Both the position numbers and the translations under genes were made by a program. A stretch of DNA of 64,000 bases from Pararhizobium mangrovi (GTDB lineage: Bacteria; Pseudomonadota; Alphaproteobacteria; Rhizobiales; Rhizobiaceae). Position 1 is the first letter of the stretch. The number at the start of each line of letters is the position of its first letter. The notes beneath the pieces are model-generated. The model saw only the letters and a list, made by a program, of their open reading frames with translations. It was not told the DNA's origin and did no database searches. The DNA lies in the NCBI RefSeq assembly GCF_006516965.1, contig NZ_VHLH01000023.1, positions 1 through 64,000 of the forward strand, written 5' to 3'. Below, one piece after another: positions 52,572-61,450 of this stretch.

Positions 52572-54515
52572 ATGAGCGAAAACGCTACCCTCACCCGCCG
52601 ATCCGTCGTCAAGATGCTCGGCGCCGCTTCCGTCGCCCTGCCGATCGCCCGCCTTGCCCATGCGAGCGGCATGGCAAACGGCAGCGCGCACGAAGCGGCG
52701 TCCGGCAAGCCCGGTTCCCTGCGCTTCAAGGGCATGAAGGCGCCCGATCTTCAGGACCCGAAGGCAATGGCACGCGTGAGTGTCGGCTCCAGGCTCGGCT
52801 ACCAGGGAACGGGCGGAACGGACAAGGTTTCGGATCTCTCCTACCATGCCTTCTTCAAGACCGGCGACGAAGTACCCGGCCCGGACGGCTCGACGGTCGT
52901 CGCGGGTGGCTACTACGACATCGAGGGCAAGCCGATCATGGACCTCTCGGTCGAAGGCGAGAAGCGCCAGTTCTTCTCCGACTGCCCGGACGGCATGGCG
53001 CTCCTGCAGCCGATCGACGGCGTCGACAAGGAGGCGCTCGGCGTAAAGGGCAATCCGGTCTTCGCCGTGGTTCAGTTCGAATATACGAGCCGCAACCTCG
53101 CAAAGAACGACATGTACGGCCACCTGCCCTCGCCAATCGCCGTGCTCACCTTCGACCAGGATCCCGACACCGGCCACCTGAAGCTCGTACGCTACGCCAA
53201 CGTACCGACGGCGAGCTCGCACGGCCTGTGGATCACCTGCGGCGCGTCGCGCTCTCCATGGAACACGCATCTTTCGAGCGAGGAATACCCGTCCGACGCC
53301 TTTGCGCCGTACCCTGAGCGCTTCCGCGCCTTCATCGCCAATCTCTACGGCGACCGGGACGCGATCGACGATCCGGAAAAGGCCAATCCCTACCTCTACA
53401 ACCACATCCCCGAAGTCACGGTGAACGCCGACGGTACCGGCTCGATCAAGAAGCACTACTGCCTTGGCCGCATCTCCCACGAGCTCGTGCAGGTCTGCCC
53501 GGACGAGCGCACCGTGCTGATGGGCGACGACCATACCAATGGCGGCGCCTTCGTCTTCGTCGCCGACCGACCGCGCGACCTGTCTTCGGGCACGCTTTAC
53601 GCAGCGCACTGGGAGCAGGTCTCCGGCAAAGGTCCGGGCAAGGGCAAGCTTTCCTGGAACCGCCTCGGCCATGCGATGAGCGACGAGATCGAGCACCTCG
53701 CCAAGACCCTAAAAGCGACCGACATCATGGATGTCATGGTCAAGGAACCGGCCGAGGAAGGCTTCACGAAGATCGTCTATGCCGGCAACGAGAACTGGGT
53801 ACGTGTCAAGCCCGGCATGGAAAAGGCGGCAGCCTTCCTGGAGACGCACCGTTTCGCGGCACTACGCGGCGCGAGCCTCGGCTTCACCAAGTGGGAAGGC
53901 ACCACCGTCAACGGCGCAGACAAGGTCGCATACGTGGCGATGAGCTACATCCAGGGGCCGATGGTCGACGGGACGAGCGACATCCACGTCGAGGGACCGA
54001 AGGCGGGTGCCGTCTACGCGCTGAAGCTCGAAGGCGGCCAGCACGACGCCTTTGGCGATCCGATCGACAGCGAATGGATGCCGGTCACGATGGAAGGCGT
54101 CGAGGCATTGACCGGCAAGGATCTCGACGAGGCCGACGATCTCGGCAACCTCGCCGATCCCGACCGCGTCGCCAACCCGGACAACATCAAGTATTCCGAA
54201 GACATGCGGACGCTCTTCGTCAGCGAGGATTCGGGCCTGCACGTCAACAACTTCATGTGGGCCTACAATGTCGACGACCGGAGCTGCACGCGTGTGCTTT
54301 CCGCTCCTTCCGGTGCCGAATCCACCGGCCTCCAGTCCGTCGACAACATCAACGGCTGGACCTACATCATGAGCAATTTCCAGCATCCGGGCGATTGGGA
54401 AAGCCCGCTCCATGACAAGGTCAAGGACACGCTGGAACCGCTGATCGACCAGAATTACAAGAACCGCTACGCCGCCGAGGTCGGCTACATCGCCGGCATG
54501 CCGGCTGCAAGGTAG
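52572..54515 (+). CDS. phoX: PhoX-like alkaline phosphatase (DUF839 family)
   Basis: The 647-residue product begins with a Tat-like signal (TRRSVVKMLGAASVALP, twin Arg at residues 9-10), suiting export of the folded metalloenzyme. The PhoX/DUF839 six-bladed propeller follows, with SHGLWITCGASRSPWNTHLSSEE, VMGDDHTN-like (LMGDDHTNGGAFVFV) and EDSGLHVNN blocks. The cysteine after the Trp (ITCGAS) and the Glu of SEE are typical metal-centre neighbours. PhoX releases phosphate from organic esters in the periplasm. It is monocistronic, followed by a terminator. Confidence 0.87.
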   Translation: MSENATLTRRSVVKMLGAASVALPIARLAHASGMANGSAHEAASGKPGSLRFKGMKAPDLQDPKAMARVSVGSRLGYQGTGGTDKVSDLSYHAFFKTGDEVPGPDGSTVVAGGYYDIEGKPIMDLSVEGEKRQFFSDCPDGMALLQPIDGVDKEALGVKGNPVFAVVQFEYTSRNLAKNDMYGHLPSPIAVLTFDQDPDTGHLKLVRYANVPTASSHGLWITCGASRSPWNTHLSSEEYPSDAFAPYPERFRAFIANLYGDRDAIDDPEKANPYLYNHIPEVTVNADGTGSIKKHYCLGRISHELVQVCPDERTVLMGDDHTNGGAFVFVADRPRDLSSGTLYAAHWEQVSGKGPGKGKLSWNRLGHAMSDEIEHLAKTLKATDIMDVMVKEPAEEGFTKIVYAGNENWVRVKPGMEKAAAFLETHRFAALRGASLGFTKWEGTTVNGADKVAYVAMSYIQGPMVDGTSDIHVEGPKAGAVYALKLEGGQHDAFGDPIDSEWMPVTMEGVEALTGKDLDEADDLGNLADPDRVANPDNIKYSEDMRTLFVSEDSGLHVNNFMWAYNVDDRSCTRVLSAPSGAESTGLQSVDNINGWTYIMSNFQHPGDWESPLHDKVKDTLEPLIDQNYKNRYAAEVGYIAGMPAAR

Positions 54516-54554
54516 GTATAGCGCCTGCAGCACCTTTCCGTTGCCGATACGAAG

Positions 54555-54588
54555 AAAGCCGTCGCGGCACTTCCTTCGCGACAGCTTT
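54555..54588 (+). terminator. Terminator after phoX
   Basis: AAAGC-C-GTCGCG pairs with CGCGAC-A-GCTTT around a 10-nt loop, with one C/A mismatch. The stem ends in TTT. Confidence 0.7.
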
Positions 54589-54656
54589 CGATGATCGGCG
54601 ATACGCCGGAAAGCGACCTGCAGCGTAACGCCGCCCGTAACCTACCGTTGCCCAGC

Positions 54657-55748
54657 CTACCGCCGCAACGTCTGCCCGTCGGCGTCGAAGAGGTGCAGCG
54701 CCTTCGGCTCGGCGGTGAAGCGCGCGGTCTTGCCGCGCTCGTAGGAGCGCGTGCCGGCGAGCTTGACGATGATTGGCTCGTCGTCGGCCGTCAGGCCCTC
54801 GATGTAGACGAGCGTCACCTCGCCCAGCGTCTCGACGATCGAGACCTTACCCTCGAACAGGAAGTCCTCGCCCTCGGCCGGCCGCAGATCTTCCGGTCGC
54901 ACACCGAAGCTCGCCGCTTCGCCTTTGCGTGCGGCGTCGCTCGCCAGATCAAGCGTCACCGCTTTGCCGCCGGCAAGGGTAACCGTCGTCGTCGCGCCCG
55001 TCTCCTCGATCGTCGCCGGCAGGATGTTCATCGCCGGCGAGCCGATGAAGCGCGCGACGAAGAGGTTCGCCGGGCGCTCGTAGAGTTCGAGCGGCGCGCC
55101 CACCTGTTCGATCGTTCCCCCCGAAAGCACGACGATCCGGTCGGCGAGCGTCATCGCCTCGATCTGGTCGTGCGTGACGTAGATCATCGTCGTCTCGGGC
55201 ATCGTTTCGGCGAGCTTGGCGATCTCGATGCGCGTCGCGACCCTCAGCGCCGCGTCGAGGTTCGACAGCGGCTCGTCGAACAGGAACACCTTCGGATTGC
55301 GGCAGATCGCCCGGCCGATCGCCACGCGCTGGCGCTGCCCGCCGGACAAGGCCTTGGGCAACCGGTCGAGGAACGGTGTCAGCTGCAGGATCTCGCCCGC
55401 TTCGCGCACGCGGGCGTCGATCTCCGCCTTCGGCCGGCGGGCGATGCGCATGCCGAACGCCATGTTCTCGTAGACGCTCATATGCGGGTAGAGCGCATAG
55501 GACTGGAAAACCATGGCAATGCCGCGCTTCGACGGCGGCACCTGGTTCACCACCTCTCCGCCGATCGTCATCGTGCCGCCGGAAATGTCCTCCAGCCCGG
55601 CGATCATCCGAAGCAGCGTCGACTTTCCGCAGCCCGAGGGACCGACGAAGACGACGAACTCGCCGTGCCGGATCTCGAGGTCGATCCCATGAATGACTTC
55701 CACCGCGCCATACGCCTTGCGGATGTCCTTCAGCATGACACCAGTCAT
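54657..55748 (-). CDS. aglK: Alpha-glucoside-type ABC transporter ATPase
   Basis: The 363-residue MalK-like ATPase has Walker A GPSGCGKSTLLRMIAG, signature LSGGQRQRVAIGRAI, Walker B VFLFDEPLSNLDAALR, switch His IYVTHDQIEAM and a C-terminal TOBE domain. It is the last gene of an aglEFGK-like operon, from memory of the Sinorhizobium agl genes. It lies 92 nt after aglG, exactly where aglA would be expected in a full operon. Confidence 0.92.
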   Translation of the reverse strand: MTGVMLKDIRKAYGAVEVIHGIDLEIRHGEFVVFVGPSGCGKSTLLRMIAGLEDISGGTMTIGGEVVNQVPPSKRGIAMVFQSYALYPHMSVYENMAFGMRIARRPKAEIDARVREAGEILQLTPFLDRLPKALSGGQRQRVAIGRAICRNPKVFLFDEPLSNLDAALRVATRIEIAKLAETMPETTMIYVTHDQIEAMTLADRIVVLSGGTIEQVGAPLELYERPANLFVARFIGSPAMNILPATIEETGATTTVTLAGGKAVTLDLASDAARKGEAASFGVRPEDLRPAEGEDFLFEGKVSIVETLGEVTLVYIEGLTADDEPIIVKLAGTRSYERGKTARFTAEPKALHLFDADGQTLRR

Positions 55749-55840
55749 CGCCTTCTCCCTTTGCCTACGGTCTTACGCCGCTGATACCACGAAAATCGCC
55801 GGACCGGCCCTCGATACGCCATACCGTGCATCGACCCAAT

Positions 55841-56992
55841 CTATCCCCCCTTTACCGAACCGGCGAGAAGACCGCGCACGAGGAAGCGCTGCAGGGCGAA
55901 GAAGACGATCAGCGGCACGATGATCGTGATGAAGGCCGACGCGGTCAGGATTTCCCAGTTGTTGCCGCGCGAGCCGAGCAGATTGACGAGGCGCGCCGTC
56001 AGCACGAGCTTGTCGTTGCCGGTGCCGAGGAACACCAGCGCGACGAGCAGGTCGTTCCATGTCCACAGGAACTGGAAGATGGCGAAGGAGGCGAGCGCTG
56101 GAAACGAAAGCGGCAGGATGATCTTGCGGAAGATGTCGAAATCGCTCGCCCCGTCGACACGCGCCGATTCCATGATCTCGCGCGGCAGGCCGGCGATGTA
56201 GTTGCGCAGCAGGTAGATGGCGAGCGGCAGGCCGAAGGCCGTATGCGCCAGCCATACCCCCACATAGGTCTGCGCCGGCACGCCGAAGAAACCGCCGATG
56301 CCGTTATAAAGGCGAAGCAGCGGGATCAGCGACATCTGCAGCGGCACGACGAGCAACCCTACGACGACCGCAACGAGCAGCAGCCGCCCCGGGAAGCGCA
56401 TCCAGGCGAGCGCGTAGGCTGCGTAGGCCGCGATCAGGATCGGGATCGCGGTCGATGGGATCGCCACCGTCAGCGAATTGATGAAGGACTGGCCGATGCC
56501 TTCGGCGCGCAGCACTTCCTGATAGTTGCGCAACGTGAAGGCCGGCGGCTCGACCGAAGTGTAGAAGATGCGTTCGCCGCGTCCGCCCTCGGGCTTCTTG
56601 TCGAAGGTCATCCGGTAGTCGCCGTTCTGGGCGACCGTCAGCGTTCCGCCGCTCCTCAGCTTGGCCGTCTCGCCCGCATCGAAGGCGCGCGGCTTCATGA
56701 AGGAGGATCCGAACGCGGAGACGGAGCCCGATCCGTCCTTGCCGAAGACGTTGCCCGACAGGGCGAAGCCGTCTTCCGCCTGACTCGCCGTATCGGCCGG
56801 CGGCGTCGTGAAGGTGTTGTTCTGTTCGGACGCCGAAAGGGCCGTCCACCATCCGGAAGTCGCGATCTGATCCGGCTGGCGCAGCGAGGAGATCAGCAGG
56901 CCGGCCGTGGGGATGGTCCACACGATCACGAGGACGAGCACGGAAAGGTGCGTGAGGAAGAGCAGTGGAGACTGGCGCAGGGACGAGAACAT
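55841..56992 (-). CDS. aglG: Alpha-glucoside-type ABC transporter permease AglG
   Basis: The 383-residue MalG-like permease has an N-terminal helix, a large periplasmic region of about 110 residues (with SGSVSAFGSSFMKPRAFDAG and YTSVEPPAFTLRNYQ) and the core with the EAA loop ESARVDGASDFDIFRKIILP. The enlarged first periplasmic loop is typical of AglG-type proteins. It lies 6 nt after the aglF stop. Confidence 0.9.
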   Translation of the reverse strand: MFSSLRQSPLLFLTHLSVLVLVIVWTIPTAGLLISSLRQPDQIATSGWWTALSASEQNNTFTTPPADTASQAEDGFALSGNVFGKDGSGSVSAFGSSFMKPRAFDAGETAKLRSGGTLTVAQNGDYRMTFDKKPEGGRGERIFYTSVEPPAFTLRNYQEVLRAEGIGQSFINSLTVAIPSTAIPILIAAYAAYALAWMRFPGRLLLVAVVVGLLVVPLQMSLIPLLRLYNGIGGFFGVPAQTYVGVWLAHTAFGLPLAIYLLRNYIAGLPREIMESARVDGASDFDIFRKIILPLSFPALASFAIFQFLWTWNDLLVALVFLGTGNDKLVLTARLVNLLGSRGNNWEILTASAFITIIVPLIVFFALQRFLVRGLLAGSVKGG

Positions 56993-56998
56993 GGTGCC

Positions 56999-58003
56999 TT
57001 ACCTCAGTTCCTGACGCGCGTTGTGGATGTTCCAGATCATGATCGGGACGACGAGCACCATGATCACGAGCGCGATCACCGCGCCGCGGCCGAAGTCGCC
57101 ACCGCCGCGGAACATCCATTCGAACATGAGGTTGGCGAGCACCTGGGTGTCCCACTGGCCGTTCGTCATCGCCAGCACGATGTCGAAGACCTTGAGGACC
57201 AGGATGGTGATCGTCGTCCACACGACGGCGATCGTGCCCCAGATCTGCGGGACCATGATCTTGAAGAAGATCTGCAACCCGTTGGCGCCGTCGATGACGG
57301 CGGCCTCGATCGTCTCGTCGGGGATGGAGCGCAGGGCCGCCGACAGGATGACCATGGCGAAGCCCGTCTGGATCCAGACGAGGATCACCATCAGGAAGAC
57401 CGAATTCCAGAAGGGGATCGTGATCCACGCGTGCGGATTGCCGCCGAAGAAGACGACGACGGCGTTCAGCAGGCCGATCTGCTCGGACCCGGCGGGACGG
57501 AAATCGTAGATGAACTTCCAGATGACCGAGGCACCGACGAAGGAGATCGCCATCGGCATGAAGATCAGCGACTTGGCGATGTTGCCCCACCAGATGCGGT
57601 CGGCGAGCGCGGCGATGACCAGTCCGAAGAAGGTCGACAGCGCCGGGACGATCAGCAGCCATAGCAGGTTGTTGACGATCGATTCCCGGAATTCCGGATC
57701 GACCAGCATCCAGTGATAGTTCGAAAGACCGACGAAATCGATGCCGGCCTTGCCGTGGAAGCTCAGCCAGATCGATTCGAGCACCGGATAGACGAGGTAG
57801 ACCGAGAGAATGACGATCGCCGGCAGCATGAAGAGCCAGGGGCGGATCGCGTTGGCACGCCGGAGGTTGCGCGAGGCACGCGCACCTTCCGCGTCGCGAT
57901 AGGGCAACGCACGGTCGAGCAGGAGATTGCTCGCGTAGAAATAGATCGCTGCGCCGGCAAGTCCGATGACGACGGTGACGAGGGCGTAGACCAGATGCCC
58001 CAT
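56999..58003 (-). CDS. aglF: Alpha-glucoside-type ABC transporter permease AglF
   Basis: The 334-residue MalF-like permease has about six helices and the EAA loop EAAVIDGANGLQIFFKIMVP. MPMAISFVGASVIWKFIYDFRP and GGDFGRGAVIA are AglF-type blocks. A strong GAGGAGGGG ribosome site precedes ATG 58003. The frame upstream to 58213 is unrelated Arg-rich sequence. Confidence 0.92.
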   Translation of the reverse strand: MGHLVYALVTVVIGLAGAAIYFYASNLLLDRALPYRDAEGARASRNLRRANAIRPWLFMLPAIVILSVYLVYPVLESIWLSFHGKAGIDFVGLSNYHWMLVDPEFRESIVNNLLWLLIVPALSTFFGLVIAALADRIWWGNIAKSLIFMPMAISFVGASVIWKFIYDFRPAGSEQIGLLNAVVVFFGGNPHAWITIPFWNSVFLMVILVWIQTGFAMVILSAALRSIPDETIEAAVIDGANGLQIFFKIMVPQIWGTIAVVWTTITILVLKVFDIVLAMTNGQWDTQVLANLMFEWMFRGGGDFGRGAVIALVIMVLVVPIMIWNIHNARQELR

Positions 58004-58112
58004 GACGGCCCCTCCTCGTTGAAAACACTTATGTGTCTGAACGCTCGCGAAGGGTCGCGAGAGAAAGGTCCGGCGCGCAACTCTTCCCCGTGCGCGCCGG
58101 AAACGGCTGCGG

Positions 58113-59468
58113 CTACTTGATCGCGTCCCAGGCCTTCTGGATCTCCTCGGCCGACTGCTTGGCGGACATGCCGCCGACGAAGTCGACCATGCCCTTCCAG
58201 AAGGCGCCGGCACCGATCTTGCCCGGCATCAGATCGGACCCGTCGAAACGGTAGGTCGTGGCGTTGAGGAGGATGTCGTCCTCACGCTTCAGCACGTCGT
58301 TGGTATAGACGGCCGTGTTGACCTGCTTGAACGGGGTGAGAAAGCCGGTCTGCGCCATCCAGATCTCGTGCGAGATCGGCGTCTTGAGGAAGTCGATGAA
58401 GGCTTCCGCCGCCTTGCTGTCCTTGGTGATCATCGCGAGCGTGCCGGCGCCGAGCACCGGACGGCCGAGATCCTTGTCGCCGTAGGGCGGAAAGTAGAAG
58501 AAGTCGACGTCCTGGCCGACCTTCACGTTCTCCGGGAAGAAGTCGGAAATGAACTGCGCCTGCTTGTGCATGAAGCACTTCGGCGGAATGGAGAAGAGCC
58601 CGTTGGGCGCCTCGCGGAAATCGGTCGTGGCGACGGCCTGCGGCCCGCCGGCGACGAATTTCGGGTTCTTCGCGAACCAGCCGAACGTCTTGATCGCCTC
58701 GACGATCTTCGGATCGTCGAACGGGATCTCGTTCGTCACCCACTTGTCGTAGACGCTCGGATCCTGCTGGCGAAGCAGGATATCCTCGACCCAGTCGGTC
58801 GCCGGCCAGCCCGTCGCGCCGCCGGAGCCGAGGCCGATGCACCACGGCGTGCCGCCGTCGTCGACGATCTGCTGCGTCAGCTTCTTGAGGTCCTCCATCG
58901 TCTTGGGGACCTCGTAGCCGGCATCCTGGAAGTTCGCAGGCACGTACCACACCAGCGACTTGAGGTCGGCCTTGTAGGGCAAGGCGTAGAAATGCTTGTC
59001 GCCGTCCTTGCCCGTATAGGTGCCGAAACCCTTCCAGGAATCGCCGGCCGCGTAGTTCTTCTGCACGAAGTCGGCCGTATCCTGACCGAGCGGGGTGAGC
59101 AGGCCCTTCGAGGCGAGATCTTGGATCAGGCCCGGCTGCGGCAGGATGGCGATGTTCGGTGGGTTGCCCGCCTGGGTGTCGATGACGATCTGCTGTTCGT
59201 AGTTTTCGGAGGAGGAGTAGTCGACCTTGGCACCGGTCGCTTCCTCGAAATAGGCGATCACGCTCTGGAAGAGATCCTCGTCCTGCCCGCGCCACGGACC
59301 GAAGATCGTCAGGGTCTGGCCCTTGAGATCGTGATTGTCGGCGAAGTCGTGGTAGCTCTTCCAGTGGAAGTCGCTGTTTTCGTCCGGCTTGAACTTCAGG
59401 TCCGCCGCATGTGCGGAAACGGCGAGCAGCGCAACCGCCGCCACGCTCGTAAGGCATTTTTTCAGCAC
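58113..59468 (-). CDS. aglE: Alpha-glucoside-type ABC transporter substrate-binding protein AglE
   Basis: The 451-residue protein has a Sec signal peptide (MLKKCLTSVAAVALLAVSAHA) and a family 1 solute-binding domain with LTIFGPWRGQDEDLFQSVIAYFEE, WCIGLGSGGATGWPATDWVEDILLR and CFMHKQAQFISDFFP. These blocks match AglE of trehalose/maltose/sucrose-type transporters. It is the first gene of the operon. No AglR regulator or AglA glucosidase is in the window. Confidence 0.92.
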   Translation of the reverse strand: MLKKCLTSVAAVALLAVSAHAADLKFKPDENSDFHWKSYHDFADNHDLKGQTLTIFGPWRGQDEDLFQSVIAYFEEATGAKVDYSSSENYEQQIVIDTQAGNPPNIAILPQPGLIQDLASKGLLTPLGQDTADFVQKNYAAGDSWKGFGTYTGKDGDKHFYALPYKADLKSLVWYVPANFQDAGYEVPKTMEDLKKLTQQIVDDGGTPWCIGLGSGGATGWPATDWVEDILLRQQDPSVYDKWVTNEIPFDDPKIVEAIKTFGWFAKNPKFVAGGPQAVATTDFREAPNGLFSIPPKCFMHKQAQFISDFFPENVKVGQDVDFFYFPPYGDKDLGRPVLGAGTLAMITKDSKAAEAFIDFLKTPISHEIWMAQTGFLTPFKQVNTAVYTNDVLKREDDILLNATTYRFDGSDLMPGKIGAGAFWKGMVDFVGGMSAKQSAEEIQKAWDAIK

Positions 59469-59831
59469 GTTCGTCCTCCCAGATCAAAACGGAGACCCAA
59501 TCTCCCGCCGGCTGCAATGCCGTACGCTGCAAGGCCTCCAGTCCCTGCATCGAAGCGCAGGATCGTCTTGCGGTCAGCCAAAAGTCAAGGGACAATCCGC
59601 TTTTGCAGTTACCGGACAGGCGTTTGTCCCGCATCGCGCGGTTCGCCGCGAGGTTGCGGTGTCTCGGCACCTCGGGACGATCACAAAAGCAAGAGTTGTC
59701 CCGTTACCCCCTGCCCTCCGCAACCATCGTGCCCTACCCTTGTGAAATACCGTCCCGGAACTTGATGGTCCGGCCTCTGGCTGCGACGCTCGCGACGCGC
59801 AGTCTTCTCGATGGATGGGGACAGGAGCACG
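59469..59831. other. Divergent intergenic region between aglE and paoA
   Basis: About 360 nt without a credible gene. On the minus strand CTTGAC near 59602 may be the -35 of the agl operon, and CTGCAAAAGCGGATTG next to it resembles a weak LacI-type site. The direct repeat CTGCAA occurs twice near 59512-59532. The paoABC promoter should also lie here but no clear boxes were found. Confidence 0.4.
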
Positions 59832-60500
59832 ATGTCAAAAGAGAAGATGTTCGAGATCAACCGCCGCGATCTGATGATCGTGGGCGCTGCGACCGCTGCG
59901 AGCACCGGCCTGCCCGCAACCGCCTACGCCGAAGCGACACCGGAGGCGGTCGTCAAGCCCGACGACCTCGCAAGCCTCGACGATACGCTGAAGTCGACGG
60001 TGAGCTTCACCGTCAACGGCGAGAAGCACGAACTTTCCGTCGACAACCGCACGACGCTTCTCGACGCGTTGCGCGAGCGCATGCAACTCACCGGCACGAA
60101 GAAGGGCTGCGACCACGGCCAGTGCGGCGCCTGCACGATCACCGTCAACGGCCGACGCATCAATTCCTGCCTGACACTCGCAGCTCTCCACGACGGCGAT
60201 GAGATCGTGACGATCGAAGGGCTCGGCCAGCCGGACAATTTGCATCCGATGCAGGCCGCCTTCATCGAGCACGACGGCTACCAGTGCGGCTACTGCACGC
60301 CGGGCCAGATCTGCTCGGCCAAGGAGACGCTCGAAGAGATCAAGGCGGGCATTCCGAGCAACGTGACGAAGGATCTGAGCGGCCCGATCGAGGCGACGGA
60401 CGACGAGATCCGCGAGCGCATGAGCGGCAACATCTGCCGCTGCGGCGCCTACAGCAACATCCTCGCCGCCATCAACGACGTGAAGGGGCAGAACGCATGA
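59832..60500 (+). CDS. paoA: Aldehyde oxidoreductase iron-sulfur subunit (PaoA type)
   Basis: The 222-residue product opens with a Tat signal ([20 protein letters not shown]), marking periplasmic export. The two [2Fe-2S] clusters are visible: the plant-type [22 protein letters not shown] and the helical-domain [10 protein letters not shown] with NICRCGAY. It is the small subunit of a xanthine-oxidase-family molybdenum hydroxylase. ATGA overlap with paoB. Confidence 0.94.
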   Translation: MSKEKMFEINRRDLMIVGAATAASTGLPATAYAEATPEAVVKPDDLASLDDTLKSTVSFTVNGEKHELSVDNRTTLLDALRERMQLTGTKKGCDHGQCGACTITVNGRRINSCLTLAALHDGDEIVTIEGLGQPDNLHPMQAAFIEHDGYQCGYCTPGQICSAKETLEEIKAGIPSNVTKDLSGPIEATDDEIRERMSGNICRCGAYSNILAAINDVKGQNA

Positions 60501-61447
60501 GAGCCTTCAGCCTAGAGCGGGCGAGCGACCCGCAGCAAGCGGCGAAATCCGCCGCGAGCCACGAGAACTCCAAGTTCATCGCCGGCGGCACCAACCTCAT
60601 CGACCTGATGAAGCTCGAGATCGAGACGCCGACCCATCTCGTCGACGTCACGCAGCTCGGCCTCGACAAGATCGAGGAGACGGACGAAGGCGGCCTGCGC
60701 ATCGGCACGCTCGTCTCGAACACCGACCTCGCCGCCGACGATCGCGTTCGCCGGGACTATCCCGTCCTGACGCGAGCGCTGGTCGCCGGCGCGACAGGCC
60801 AGCTTCGCAACAAGGCGACGACGGGCGGCAATTTCCTCCAGCGCACCCGCTGCCCGTATTTCTACGACACCAACATGCCGTGCAACAAGCGCAACCCCGG
60901 TTCCGGCTGTGCTGCGATCGGCGGCTATTCGCGCCAGCTTGCCGTCATCGGCGGGTCGGACCATTGCATCGCGACGCACCCTTCCGACATGGCGGTCGCC
61001 ATGCGCGTGCTCGATGCCGAGCTCGAGACAGTCGATCCGGACGGCAAGACGCGCTCGATCGCCGTCGACGATCTTTACCGCCTGCCGGGCGACACGCCGG
61101 AGAAGGAAACGAACCTCAAGCCCGGAGAGGTCATCACCGCCGTTACCCTGCCGAAGCCGGTCGGCGGCAAGCAGATCTACTACAAGGTACGCGACCGCTC
61201 CTCCTACGCCTTCGCGCTCGTCTCAGTCGCCGCGATCGTCCAGCCGGACGGCACCGGCCGCGTCGCGCTCGGTGGCGTGGCACCGAAACCGTGGCGCGAC
61301 GAGGAGGCCGAAAAGGCGCTTCCGCAAGGCGCCGGCGCCGTGATGGACACGCTGCTCGCCGACGCCAACCCGACCGACGACAACGAATTCAAGGTTCCGC
61401 TCGCCAAGCGCACGCTGGCGGCGGTCCTTCAGGAAGCGGGGAACTGA
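60497..61447 (+). CDS. paoB: Aldehyde oxidoreductase FAD-binding subunit (PaoB type)
   Basis: The 316-residue product has the FAD loop [14 protein letters not shown] and the [21 protein letters not shown] block. A cysteine set ([21 protein letters not shown]) matches the extra [4Fe-4S] site described for E. coli PaoB, which ordinary xanthine dehydrogenases lack. It passes electrons from the iron-sulfur subunit to its acceptor. Confidence 0.94.
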   Translation: MRAFSLERASDPQQAAKSAASHENSKFIAGGTNLIDLMKLEIETPTHLVDVTQLGLDKIEETDEGGLRIGTLVSNTDLAADDRVRRDYPVLTRALVAGATGQLRNKATTGGNFLQRTRCPYFYDTNMPCNKRNPGSGCAAIGGYSRQLAVIGGSDHCIATHPSDMAVAMRVLDAELETVDPDGKTRSIAVDDLYRLPGDTPEKETNLKPGEVITAVTLPKPVGGKQIYYKVRDRSSYAFALVSVAAIVQPDGTGRVALGGVAPKPWRDEEAEKALPQGAGAVMDTLLADANPTDDNEFKVPLAKRTLAAVLQEAGN

Positions 61448-61450
61448 TCC

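Noticed and set aside
55826-57664. Open frame of 612 codons on the plus strand
   Set aside because: Antisense to aglG and aglF. Its product is dominated by Asp/Arg/His repeats without a fold.
59512-59610. LacI/AglR operator upstream of aglE
   Set aside because: CTGCAAAAGCGGATTG and the CTGCAA direct repeats are only weakly palindromic; there is no adjacent regulator gene to support them.
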